Part shown: positions 48,175-64,000 of the stretch, one piece after another
Position numbering within the stretch: position 1 is the first letter of the stretch
Layout: each line of letters starts with the position of its first letter
Assembly: GCA_035772405.1 (NCBI GenBank)
Contig: JAYKKM010000415.1
Coordinates: forward strand, 1,154,501 to 1,218,500
Source of the DNA: Chrysogorgia sp. JL179-B06
Lineage: Eukaryota > Cnidaria > Anthozoa > Scleralcyonacea > Chrysogorgiidae
DNA length: 64,000 bases
Direction: 5' to 3'
Made by a program: the position numbers and the translations under genes
The notes under the pieces: model-generated
Told to the model about the DNA's origin: nothing
Database searches by the model: none
What the model saw: the letters and a program-made list of their open reading frames with translations, nothing else

Positions 48175-51105
48175 ATGTCTTCATTTCACTATGACTTTAT
48201 TTTGTCAAAGAGAAGTTCTTTAGCCAAAGTGTGGCTTGCTGCTCATTGGGAGAAAAAACTGAGCAAAGTTCAAATTTTTGAAACCAATCTTCAAACTTCA
48301 GTGCATGATATACTCCACCCAGCAACTCCCATTGCTCTGCGAACATCTAGTCACCTCCTTGTTGGCCTAGTTAGAATTTACTCAAGAAAGGCCAAGTACT
48401 TGCTCAATGATTGCTCTGCGGCACTGGTGAATATCAAGGTAGCTTTCAGACCTGGTGTTTCAGCTTTGGAGACGTCAAAGAAAAAGAGACGTTATCAAGA
48501 TATCTTAGATTGTCCATTCTTGATCACAGAGTGTGTTGATTTGCTGGACCAATGGATTCCTGAAGTGAGGTAATGCCCTTGAAAATTTATTTTAACTGGG
48601 TACTTAGTGAATTATGCACCTATATATCAATGTAAATCCTATGGAGGCAAGAGAAAGTATGTATTACCATAATATATAAAATTTCAAAATGTTTTCTAGC
48701 AACACTGAGATGGACTGTTCTTTAAACCAAAGTAAACTTGAAGAAATTACAATTCAGGAGGAACCAATGAAAGTCTCTTCACCTCAAGATTATTTTGATG
48801 ATGAAGGTTTTGGAGACATGGTTGATTCTGGTTAGTAAAAGTACATTTTCCCCACAGCCTGAAATCCTTAGTCTGCGAAAAGAAATCCTAGGAAAGCACA
48901 CATTGTGATTGGCTAACGAGTGATCCATTTATGGACCTTGCACGATAAATCCTCCTACAAAAAGTTTAGGTCTTAAAATAATGGACTGTATTATTTGACA
49001 AGCCAAGTTTTTCTTTCAAACTTGGTCAGTCACAAAAATTGTATATTTAAAAAAATCAATGATTGTAAATAATTTCTTAAAGTTATATTGTAAACCTCTA
49101 TAATTCAGTTTAGTACTGTAACAGGGGTAATTTTTAATAAACAATCTATATAAATGATCTATCTGAAGTGAAGAGATTCATGTTATAGAAATTTTGCTAT
49201 TGCCCTCTTTATATTTTCTAGACATAACTGAACAAGAACTAGAGAAAGGCAATTCAGTCTTCTCACGCGTCTATAGTTTCACAGACACTGACAGTGTAAT
49301 TATGGAGTATGGTTTTTCGTACAGCTCTCCCTCGGTTACCGACTTCAGCGATCCATTTCTATTGACTCCACTGAAGGAGACTGCTGAAATAGACAAGCTC
49401 AGAGATAGGACTCTAGTAGAAAATGAAACAGCTGTACCAAAATGTATGTATGACCACAGCAACATTTTTTGTTTACCCTTGGCCCTGAATTATACAGTCA
49501 ACTATAGGAGTCCCTCTTAAAGTGCCTATCCGGGGTTTGGGGATTTTTCATATTTGTGATCTTTGGAATCTCTCAAGAAGAATTGTAAAATATGTTATTG
49601 TGCGAAAATTTCATCTTCATACCTTTTCCCCCTGCTGCTAAAGTGATTTACTATTCACAGGAAATGACGTCAAAGCAGGGACATGCAAAAACATTGCACA
49701 TTGATTCAGCAATGAAATACAATGAACGTTTGAGAATTGAGCGAATTTTGTCTAAACAGGTGTGTTTAAATTTCAAAGCCAAACTTTCTTTGTATTTCAC
49801 TGTTGAATTAGTGTGTAATGACTTCGCGTGTCCCTGCTTTGACGTCATTTCCTGTGAATAGTAAATCGACTTTAGCAGGGAAAGAAGGCATGAAGATGAA
49901 ATTTTCGAACGACAAGATATATTCCGTTTCATCTTGGTACATTACCCAAAGATTATGAATATGTAAAAACCCCGGATAGGCACTTTAATGGACACTACTT
50001 TCTGGTAGACTCCCTGAGGCGTACTGTTTCCTCTGTAATATTATCTAAGCAATAGATATTGCTATTTTGAGTTCTCCCAAACATCTATAACTCAATGGAA
50101 ACACACAAAAATATTTGATTGCTTTTATAAAATAACTTTGAATAGCATCCCTTCTCATTAAATTGGATTTGTTTGATTAAACTTTATTTTCATCCTTTTC
50201 TAGTTACTTTAGAGTTAAATAAGGAAACAACTGAAGTCAGGAACTCACCAGAGTTGCAGCATGTGGTACGGAAGCTTGAGTTTGAAATGGAAAATAGTCA
50301 TTCTAATGATATGGAGGGGTTTGTTATAGACCCAGTTGTGAAAATGCCAAAAAAACCTACAAGGAAATCACTAAAACGTAAACTACTTGTCGACTCAGAA
50401 ATTACCATTGATCGTGAAGAATACTTTGATAACATTAAAAATGCATCCAGACTTTGTGGGCCACCTGTGATGGCTCCAGCAACAAAACACCAAATGAAAC
50501 AAATCATCACCGACAATGTGCAATCTTTGTTTTTATTACACATACCTAACCAACCTCTTGGATGTCGTCTGCAGGAGATGTTACCAAGTTCACCAGTTAA
50601 AAAGAAGTCCACTTCTAGCAATCTCTTTGAGGAAGTAATGGCATTAAGTGACACAAACGAAAACGATGAGGACAACTTTGACTCAGTGTTCATCCCTCTT
50701 CGAGATGTTGAATACTCATCAGACGAAGACGAGGTTGTGAATATCTTCCGCGAGGACCAGCACGCCTGTCTAGAAAGTATTGAAGATACAGTACTAATGA
50801 GCACTGAACAAGCTGAGGAAGATATCTCACTAGTGAACACTGAACAAGATGAAGATATCTCGCAAGACGAGTTCTGCTCATTTGTTGAAACTACAGTACT
50901 TGAATCCCAAGGTCCTATCATCTTTGAGCAGGTTGTTTCAACCAGCGCACTGCCACTAACACGGAAGAATGTGGCTAGGAAGTTCCTGAAATGTCTTCTT
51001 ATGCAACGCGATGCCAGACTCCAGCTACAACAAGCTTCTCATTTTTCAGAAATATACTTGTATTCTGGAAATAAACATATTCAACTACCATTGGAATATT
51101 CCTAA
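48175..51105 (+). CDS. RAD21-family paralog, diverged
   Basis: Coding exons 48175-48569, 48700-48830, 49222-49443 and 50204-51105 give 549 aa with phases 2, 1, 1, the same as the RAD21 gene 3 kb upstream, so this is a tandem duplicate. The N-terminal domain is well kept ([45 protein letters not shown]). The middle keeps KRKLLVDSE and PPVMAPATKHQM. The part that holds the separase site in RAD21 is replaced by unrelated sequence, with no clear equivalent of DEREVLR; a DKLR at the end of exon 3 is the only nearby match to the loose D/E-x-x-R pattern. The C-terminal winged helix is shortened and diverged (TRKNVARKFLKCLLMQRD), and the WTKRTQQ block is not recognisable. It is open throughout, so it looks functional. 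A meiotic or germline kleisin like vertebrate RAD21L is a possible analogy, not shown. Confidence 0.88.
49517..49988. mobile_element. TTAA foldback MITE, family F
   Basis: It begins TTAAAGTGCCTATCCGGGGT and ends with the complement plus TTAA. Inner arms include gtttactattcacagg-like sequence, tgacgtcaaagcagggac and complements. It lies in intron 3 of the RAD21 paralog. Related arm sequence appears at 21790-22030. Confidence 0.8.
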
Positions 51106-51984
51106 TACGGGCTACGGAATTTTCCTCAGCGGGCTGGTATATAAGGCTTGACGCTTCACATTCTAAAACCAAACTGATTGTAATTAAATAATGCAAGGGG
51201 TTTAAAGTTTGCAACAGATTTTTATTTATGACCTTTGGTAACAAACAGAACATGTACATTACTTTTAATATTGAGGAACAGTCTCTTAGTAAATACTATA
51301 TATTTATTTAACTCTATGGTGCAAGTTTATATTCCTTTCATAATGTTCATTACAAGAAAAACTAATAATCATGCACAATATTTATTATATATGGTATGCA
51401 TAATTATTTCACATCTAGTACAGATCAAAACATTTCTAACATTTAACAAACTTTAAAGAGATATGCATCAAACATGGGGGCATGGTACAATTGATGCAAG
51501 GATATAAACTTCAAAAGAGGATTTTTACTGTAAGAATTGGTCAAAGTAACTTGTTAGAAAGCACAGAAACTGAGTATATATGCTTAGTCAATATTGACTG
51601 ACGTGATCAGTCGTACATTCAGTTGCAAATGTATACCATCACAAACACAAAACAGCAGGGGGAAAATGTGGAAACTTTCTTCAAGACTCTTTCTTTCCAT
51701 CAGTTGTTCTTCACACAGTGCTTTCAGCCACCACACTGCAACAGGCCCCATCATACAGCTGTACTTGATGAAGATGCCTTGGTGACCTTTGGGCTTATTT
51801 GCTTAATGTGTTTCTGTTTTAAAAAGATAAGGACATGAATTAGCCAAATAATTTACATATGATGAGTTATATAGCATAACATTTTTCTGAGGATATGAGC
51901 TTGACGACTGTCCATGGTTTGACTATCGTCTATTAAAGCTCTCCCACATTCACTACAGCAGTGTATATATTAACACAGTGTACT
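51106..51984. other. Spacer downstream of the RAD21 paralog
   Basis: It holds AT-rich 3' flanking DNA. 51880-51980 is a partial copy of the dispersed hairpin repeat (ctgaggatatgagcttgacg, ctctcccacattcactacag) seen at 17307 and 22250. No gene is supported. Confidence 0.5.
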
Positions 51985-52178
51985 TTAGATGTGTGAAGTT
52001 GATCGTCCAGGTTGTTGTAGTTGTGAGAAAGACCATTGTTGGTGACTGACGTTTCGACGGCCTCAGCAGCGGTCATCTTCAGAGTCAAGTGAAGATGACC
52101 TGTGTTGAAACGTCAGTCTCCAACAATAGTCTTTCTCAAGACTAGAACAACCTGGACGATCAACTTCACACATCTAAT
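51985..52178. repeat. Palindrome, second copy, with hammerhead-like motif
   Basis: Arms gatgtgtgaagttgatcgtc and complement flank a short centre. On the minus strand (52082 to 52044) it reads CTGAAGATGA, a hairpin GAC.GC with GC.GTC, then GAAAC and GTC. Compared with the 37233-37480 copy the hairpin has changed on both sides while still pairing. Confidence 0.6.
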
Positions 52179-52451
52179 GATATTCCTAGGTTCAAACCAT
52201 TTACTGGCTGACGTTTCATATAAATATCCCGAATTTAAAACAGTCATAACCCTAACTCTTACGTTAATGCTTTATTTTAGAAATAATAGCTGATTTTAAT
52301 TTCGAATTTTACTGTACCGATAGTCTGTGACGTCATTTCGGGATTTATATGAAACTTCACCCCATTTACTTTACATTGTACTTTGTCACCATGTTATGAT
52401 AATAATATCGTTGTTTATGCTATTCATCCCATTCACTTAATGGAACCTTTT

Positions 52452-55400
52452 TCAGAGCACAGAAAGTTCTGAGTTGATAAAAGCCACTGTAAATTGTTCT
52501 TTGAAAACATTCAAAGAATTAATTCCCAGCTTTTTTACCCCAGTTGGTGGAGAAGATCCCATTGTTGGAAGACTTTGTGAAGCTAAACTGCTAGATGACG
52601 AGTGAAGGCTGGAGTGAGGTGACGATGAAGAGAACCCAAATGCTAAAAAGATAGAAATTGAGGTATGAGAATCTTAGTTTACTCTGGGGTTAATCTTTGC
52701 TCAAAGGAAATACATGTAACTAGAAGCAGGATTTGTTGACATGTATGATAACTAGAAAATGATCACCAAACAACTTCTCCCAACTAATACTATACAAAAT
52801 GTTTGGAGACCAATAAGGAGAATTTGTATGCTGATCAATGGAGCCAGGACTCACCAGGTGACATGGATCGTCCACTGTAAACCGGCAATGGAAGTGGACT
52901 AGACTCTGTACGCTCGCGATGGCCAGTATGTGAACCATATTCATTGAAATGTCTAGGAAAGAACAAATCTGTTTGTATACACTTTTTATCAATACTCAGG
53001 TAAATAAAGCCTCAACAATTACTGTGAACAAGATTACCTCTCGTCTTCCATCTCTAAACTAGATTCACTTTCTGACAATTGTCTTCCCAAGTTTTCTCTT
53101 CTCTCTTGTTCAAGAAGTAGTCGTCTTTGAAGACGAAGATTCTCTTCCTTCACATGTTTCTCTTCCTTTTCAATGGCAGCTATTTTTTCAGCATCTGTAA
53201 ACAACAGTTGGAAATTTAAACTAAGGTATAGAGTATCTCTTGCAAAAGTGATCACCATAATATCAATGGTTAACCAAACATAGATGTACAGTAATGAGAA
53301 TAAAGGAAATGATCACCAAAGATGAACTGATGTGTTTTTAATTCTCCCAACCAGTACTGTACTATAAGAAATGTTTGGAGAGGAGAATTTGTATGCTATT
53401 GTACTGGGGCTTATAATTTTATGTAATTCTGCATTTGATCATGTGGATGTACTATTTCAAAAACGAGTTCAAGTGTTTGATTACGGTATCAAAACACGAG
53501 AAAGCTGATGAATGTCGAGGGGCAAAGCGATTCATTAGCGTTCTTGTGTTTTGATACCGTGATCAAACATGCAGAACAAGTTTTTGAAATGGCTTCTCAA
53601 ATGAAAGACAATGAGCCACCATTTTGGGACTTGCGGATGTTTTGGCCTGCAATCATATCGTCTTTCTTGTTTAATTAACATAAATGAAACGCAAAAGTGT
53701 TTGATGAAGAAATGCAGTGCTTTACCAGTGTTTCACAGCCCATTCACATGACAGAATGGAGCTGTCTGATTGAGTAAAATTCTCATGGGGATTACCACGT
53801 CTGTCCCATTCGTTTTTCCCAGTTGGGTTTCCTACTTTTGTGTTTGTTATTTAATTGTTATAATTAATATTGTACTTTTTGTTGGTAGTTACCCAATAAA
53901 GTTGTTAAAAAAGTGTTAAATCTTTCTCCCTTCTTTCTCATATATATACTGTAGGAAAATTCACATATCTTGAAAAGCAGTCATTGCACTCACGTTGCTT
54001 TCCTGAAGTAACCAATTGACTTCGAAGTCTTTTTACTTCATCACGTAGCGACTTGATCTTTGTAGTCATAGTCTTAATGGTCATATCATTAGGATCATCC
54101 AAATCTTTTGGTGATGCAGGTTGAGATAGTGGTTCCTCAAGTCTTTCTTGAAGAATCCTAACATAAACAAAGGTGTTTTAGATCACTGGCCCCAACACTG
54201 CACAACTCATGTAATATCTTGTTTGTACCTTTTCTGAGACTCCAGTCTCTCCATTCGTTTCCATAAACGATTGACCAATGATTCTTGTTCTTGCTCCAGT
54301 GTATTTTCAAGGTCCACCTTTTCTTTTTGGAGCTAGAGCAATTTCCAGATAAACCTGATTAAATAAGCTCCCACATACAGTACAGCAGAAAGTGATTAAC
54401 CCTTTCAATTCCCCAGGGCCTGACCATAAAGATGTGGTTGATTATGAAGAATATACTAGACTGATTCATAGGTCATTTATCATGTTATCATGGCCAAGAT
54501 GCCTTGTACAACATCGAGCTGTTGTGGTCTAGTGGTTACCACACATGTCTATGAGCTGGGAGACACAGGTTCAAATTCTGGGTCCTCAGGGTCTTAAAAA
54601 TAATTGAGAAGAAAGTGCTGCCTTTGCAATAATATCAGTAAATGGTCTTCGGGTCTTCTCGGATAACGACTTTAAATCTTAGGCCCTTGGAACCCTGATA
54701 ATTGGGCTTCTAGCCTGTCAGGCTATTCTGTTCACCTAAGAGTGATAAATCTAATAAACTAAACTAAAGCATTAGCACTCCTTGTCCATTATAGCTAGCC
54801 CTTATATCCAAAGTGTCAATATTACCAGTATCTATAGAGTCTGATCCATAGAAGGTAGAAGACTCATTATAACTAGGTGTGTCAGCTAACAACCCCTACC
54901 TGTTCTAGGCAGCTTTGCTTTGAGACAACATCTGCTTCAAGCCTTTCAATTTTTCTCATCAATTTGTTGACCTGAAATTCCTGTTCTTGTTCAAGAGTTT
55001 GTTCCAACTGGAATTTCTCTTGTCTTAGCTTTAGAAAAGAGACAAATGAACTTCAGAAAAGTATCCGTTGTTTGAAAGAAATAAGGTACATGTAGTAAAT
55101 GTGTGAATGAGCACCCCTCTGAATTTTTACTTTGACAAAATGTATCATTCTTGATTTCACATTATGTCCATTTATTTGTTTATCAGAAAACTAACGTACT
55201 TGCATTAGCTTGCGTGATAGGTCATTTGTTAGATATTCTTCTTCCTGTTCATAGTTCATAGCTAAGGATTCCTTCTCCTTTTTCAGTGATTGGATCTTTT
55301 TCATCAAAGTGTTGGAAATGAATTCCTCCTCTTGCTCTGCTTTGGCTTGCTAAAAAACACATACTAGGTCACTTCAGTGATAATAAAAGTGCGTAATAAA

Positions 55401-56798
55401 CCCTCCACAGTTTTTAGTTATTTGTATAGAGGTGCGAAAAGAGCTGGTACGTTACTTTACAGTTTTTGATTTAGTCTGTTAGTTCCAGAGATATTTGCTA
55501 TCGAAAAGCACAATTTTGGACTCCCCGCTAGAAATTGGCGAGAATGTTTTCAATGCTTTAGGGCCTGGGAACCAGGAACCGACGTTGCTCGCTCACTGAT
55601 CTCTGATTACCAAAAATTGCATCCTATCAGTTCAAGCTTGTGTGTTTTTGGTAATAATGCCGGATATAGTTTTTGGTAACTCGATCTGTGGTCATAACAC
55701 TTATGTATTCCTTGTTGTATGAAATCTAATCGTTCCTGACTCCCAGGCCCCTCTTAAGAATAACGATGTGCAGCTTTTTTGTTTAGATAGATATATTTCA
55801 GAAATAACGGACCAAATCGAATACTGTAAAATAACTTATCAGCTCTTTTCGCATCCTCTATACAATGAACTAAAAACTGTGTATAATGCCAGATAACTCA
55901 AACCGAGGCCTTGATAATTCTCAAGACGATGTATCAGATAAAAACCGAATCAATAATTGTTATAATCTAGCCAATAAGTCTAGCCAATCAAGACCATATT
56001 TTGTCTTCAATCAATGGGGGAATTAATAATATCACTCAGTCACTGTACAAAACTATTATTATGTACAGTGCTTTATTTATCAAAAAACTAAGAAGCATAG
56101 GTCAACAAACATGTCTAGAATAATAGTATACGCTAAAAAATATGATATTTGATTTCAAAAGTCACGAAGCAATGATTTATTTATCAAAGGCATATATAAA
56201 AAACTCAGAAATTCCGTGGAGATTCTTATCATATCAACAATTATGAATTATATATGCATTGAACTACCGTATGCATTTTCGATTCTATTGACTGCTGAGT
56301 TATGTGTGGGGGTTTTCACAATGTAAATATAGGATGAAAATATTTACAGTTGGTCAAAGGCTTCCCATGTGTTGAATATTGCTGACTTGCAAATTGAGTA
56401 ATCCTGCCATGCTGCGTATAGGCATTATTTGTTTACTTCGCAAATGTTTAGAAGTTTAGGCGAAAATATACCAAACCCAACATACTGTGTTAAATAGGAG
56501 GGGTATTTAACTATAAAATAAGCGTATAAAATCGAGAGTGAACGCGAAATGATGCTCAACAAAAAGTACACGCATTGCAAGTACTCACAATGGAGACACT
56601 GGCTTTGCGAAGTGACTTGTTTTCCTCGATAAGTTGCTTGCATTTCAGCTTGTAAGTCTCTAGTTCTACCGTCAAGACGCGCTTCTCTTGTATTAAGGAT
56701 GATATCCTGTTCTTGTCCAGCGAAACACTTTCATCTGCGCTCATATCACTATCGCTTAAGGCAGGACCTTCAGACGACTGGTTCGATGAACAAGCCAT
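52452..56798 (-). CDS. CCDC6: CCDC6 coiled-coil protein
   Basis: Minus-strand exons in order: 56798-56589, 55349-55200, 55028-54900, 54332-54229, 54157-53994, 53194-53038, 52952-52855, 52642-52452; 400 aa, all phases consistent. Similarity to vertebrate CCDC6 is strong and colinear: [27 protein letters not shown], then [50 protein letters not shown], the RILQE and SPKDL region, [11 protein letters not shown], and [17 protein letters not shown]. The long central coiled coil of repeated 29-residue-type segments is the family signature. The start is the first ATG (56798); upstream in-frame codons lack an ATG. The human protein (about 474 aa) ends in a long proline-rich tail that is reduced here to a Ser-rich tail of about 95 residues. 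CCDC6 acts in the DNA damage response and CREB1 repression in mammals; that role here is inferred. It is divergent to ADH5. Confidence 0.95.
53460..53580. mobile_element. Small foldback repeat in a CCDC6 intron
   Basis: agttcaagtgtttgattacg and tatcaaaacacgag pair with ctcgtgttttgatacc-like and gtgatcaaacatgcagaac. About 120 bp, with no coding capacity. Confidence 0.55.
54510..54775 (+). mobile_element. tRNA-derived SINE
   Basis: The head has a clear box A (tggtctagtggttacc) and box B (ggttcaaattc) at tRNA spacing. The body (tgcctttgcaataatatcag, taggcccttggaaccc, ctattctgttcacc) matches the minus-strand copy at 15250-15475, and the tail is AAACTAAACTAAA. It lies in the CCDC6 intron between exons 3 and 4. 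Confidence 0.8.
55412..55890. mobile_element. Foldback element in CCDC6 intron 1
   Basis: The arms 55412-55500 (acagtttttagtt, tatagaggtgcgaaaagagc) and 55806-55890 (gctcttttcgcatcctctat, aactaaaaactgt) are inverted. The centre has no coding sign. Confidence 0.6.
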
Positions 56799-57299
56799 CT
56801 TTAGTCTGTCAGATGTTCGTGCATCCACGCGAGGTCATTTTGATATAAATCTTAATAATAATTATACATAACAATTATAATCTCTATAATACACAATTCA
56901 ATAAATCAACTATTAACTCTACCTAGCCTAAATATAATGCAATATATGCTGTTAATAATACTCCTACTTAGCTTGTAGCACTTCACTTTTCGATAAAAAA
57001 ATTCTAGTGTATGTTTATATATAAACATGTTTATATATAAAAATAAAAATACATATTATGGTAACCGAAATTAATTATACGATTTATACGAATTAATTAT
57101 ACGACGGTTACATCGAGGTACCAATAGGGTGAATTTTATGATATTGGTATAAATAGGGATACTGGTCACGTGTTGGCCTACTTCCAAAATCAACAAGTAA
57201 ATATATAACCAAATATAAAACGTGGTCAGTGGGGTGCTTGTGTACGAGCTTGTATAAAACTCAACGTACAGTGCGCAAAGTCCTTTGCAGAGCAACATT
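56799..57299. promoter_or_regulatory. Shared upstream region of CCDC6 and ADH5
   Basis: The two start codons face away from each other across 501 bp, so both promoters must lie here or overlap the first exons. The sequence is AT-rich with ATATAAAC repeats near 57015-57045. No CpG island or confident core element is visible by eye. Confidence 0.5.
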
Positions 57300-63941
<6,642 letters not shown>

Positions 63942-64000
63942 GTAAGAATTTGTTTAATAATATATTATAATTATTTGAACACTGGTTTTTGGAGAGAAGA

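Noticed and set aside
48175..51105. The RAD21 paralog as a pseudogene
   Set aside because: All four exons are open, splice sites are intact and phases match the parent gene, so it looks functional despite divergence.

Overview
The window is nuclear DNA of an animal, AT-rich and full of repeats. Genes have GT-AG introns, and six loci can be assigned to known families or given full exon structures: TMEM205-like, BFR1-like, two RAD21-family cohesin genes side by side, CCDC6 and class III alcohol dehydrogenase (ADH5). The protein divergence, small TTAA-ended and hAT-like elements, Penelope-like repeat ends and a LINE with a Cys-rich tail fit an early-branching marine invertebrate. A cnidarian is my best guess, but the species cannot be proven from the sequence alone.

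Layout. 1-2578 (+): 3' part of a coiled-coil gene with a trinucleotide-rich intron. 2579-6468: repeats (TTAA-type MITEs, a LINE tail, a 5S-like fragment, a tRNA-like fragment). 6469-14152 (+): a very large intronless coiled-coil gene (about 2,560 aa), split by one apparent frameshift near 12,755. 14153-20994: repeats only. 20995-24146 (+): three-exon TMEM205-like membrane protein. 26066-33900 (+): twelve-exon BFR1/nuclear-segregation-like coiled-coil gene with a mobile element in most of its larger introns. 33901-42820: repeats, including a 50-copy 18-bp array sitting inside a MITE-like element. 42861-45184 (+) and 48175-51105 (+): tandem RAD21 paralogs with the same intron phases; the first is close to canonical RAD21, the second is diverged. 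52452-56798 (-): CCDC6, eight coding exons. 57300-63941 (+): ADH5, ten exons visible, the last few codons lying beyond the window. CCDC6 and ADH5 are divergently transcribed from about 500 bp.

The genes do not form one pathway. The two RAD21 genes belong to the cohesin ring; BFR1-like proteins are linked to mRNP/ER biology in yeast; ADH5 detoxifies formaldehyde through S-hydroxymethylglutathione. The unusual content is (1) the RAD21 duplication, with loss of the recognisable separase site in copy 2, (2) the giant intronless coiled-coil protein with internal repeats, (3) several non-autonomous element families sharing TTAA plus an AAGTGC-like end, (4) hammerhead-ribozyme-like motifs in Penelope-like repeats, and (5) minisatellites grown inside transposon-like elements. 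All exon boundaries were read by eye from splice consensus, phase and family similarity; no alignment or search was run.
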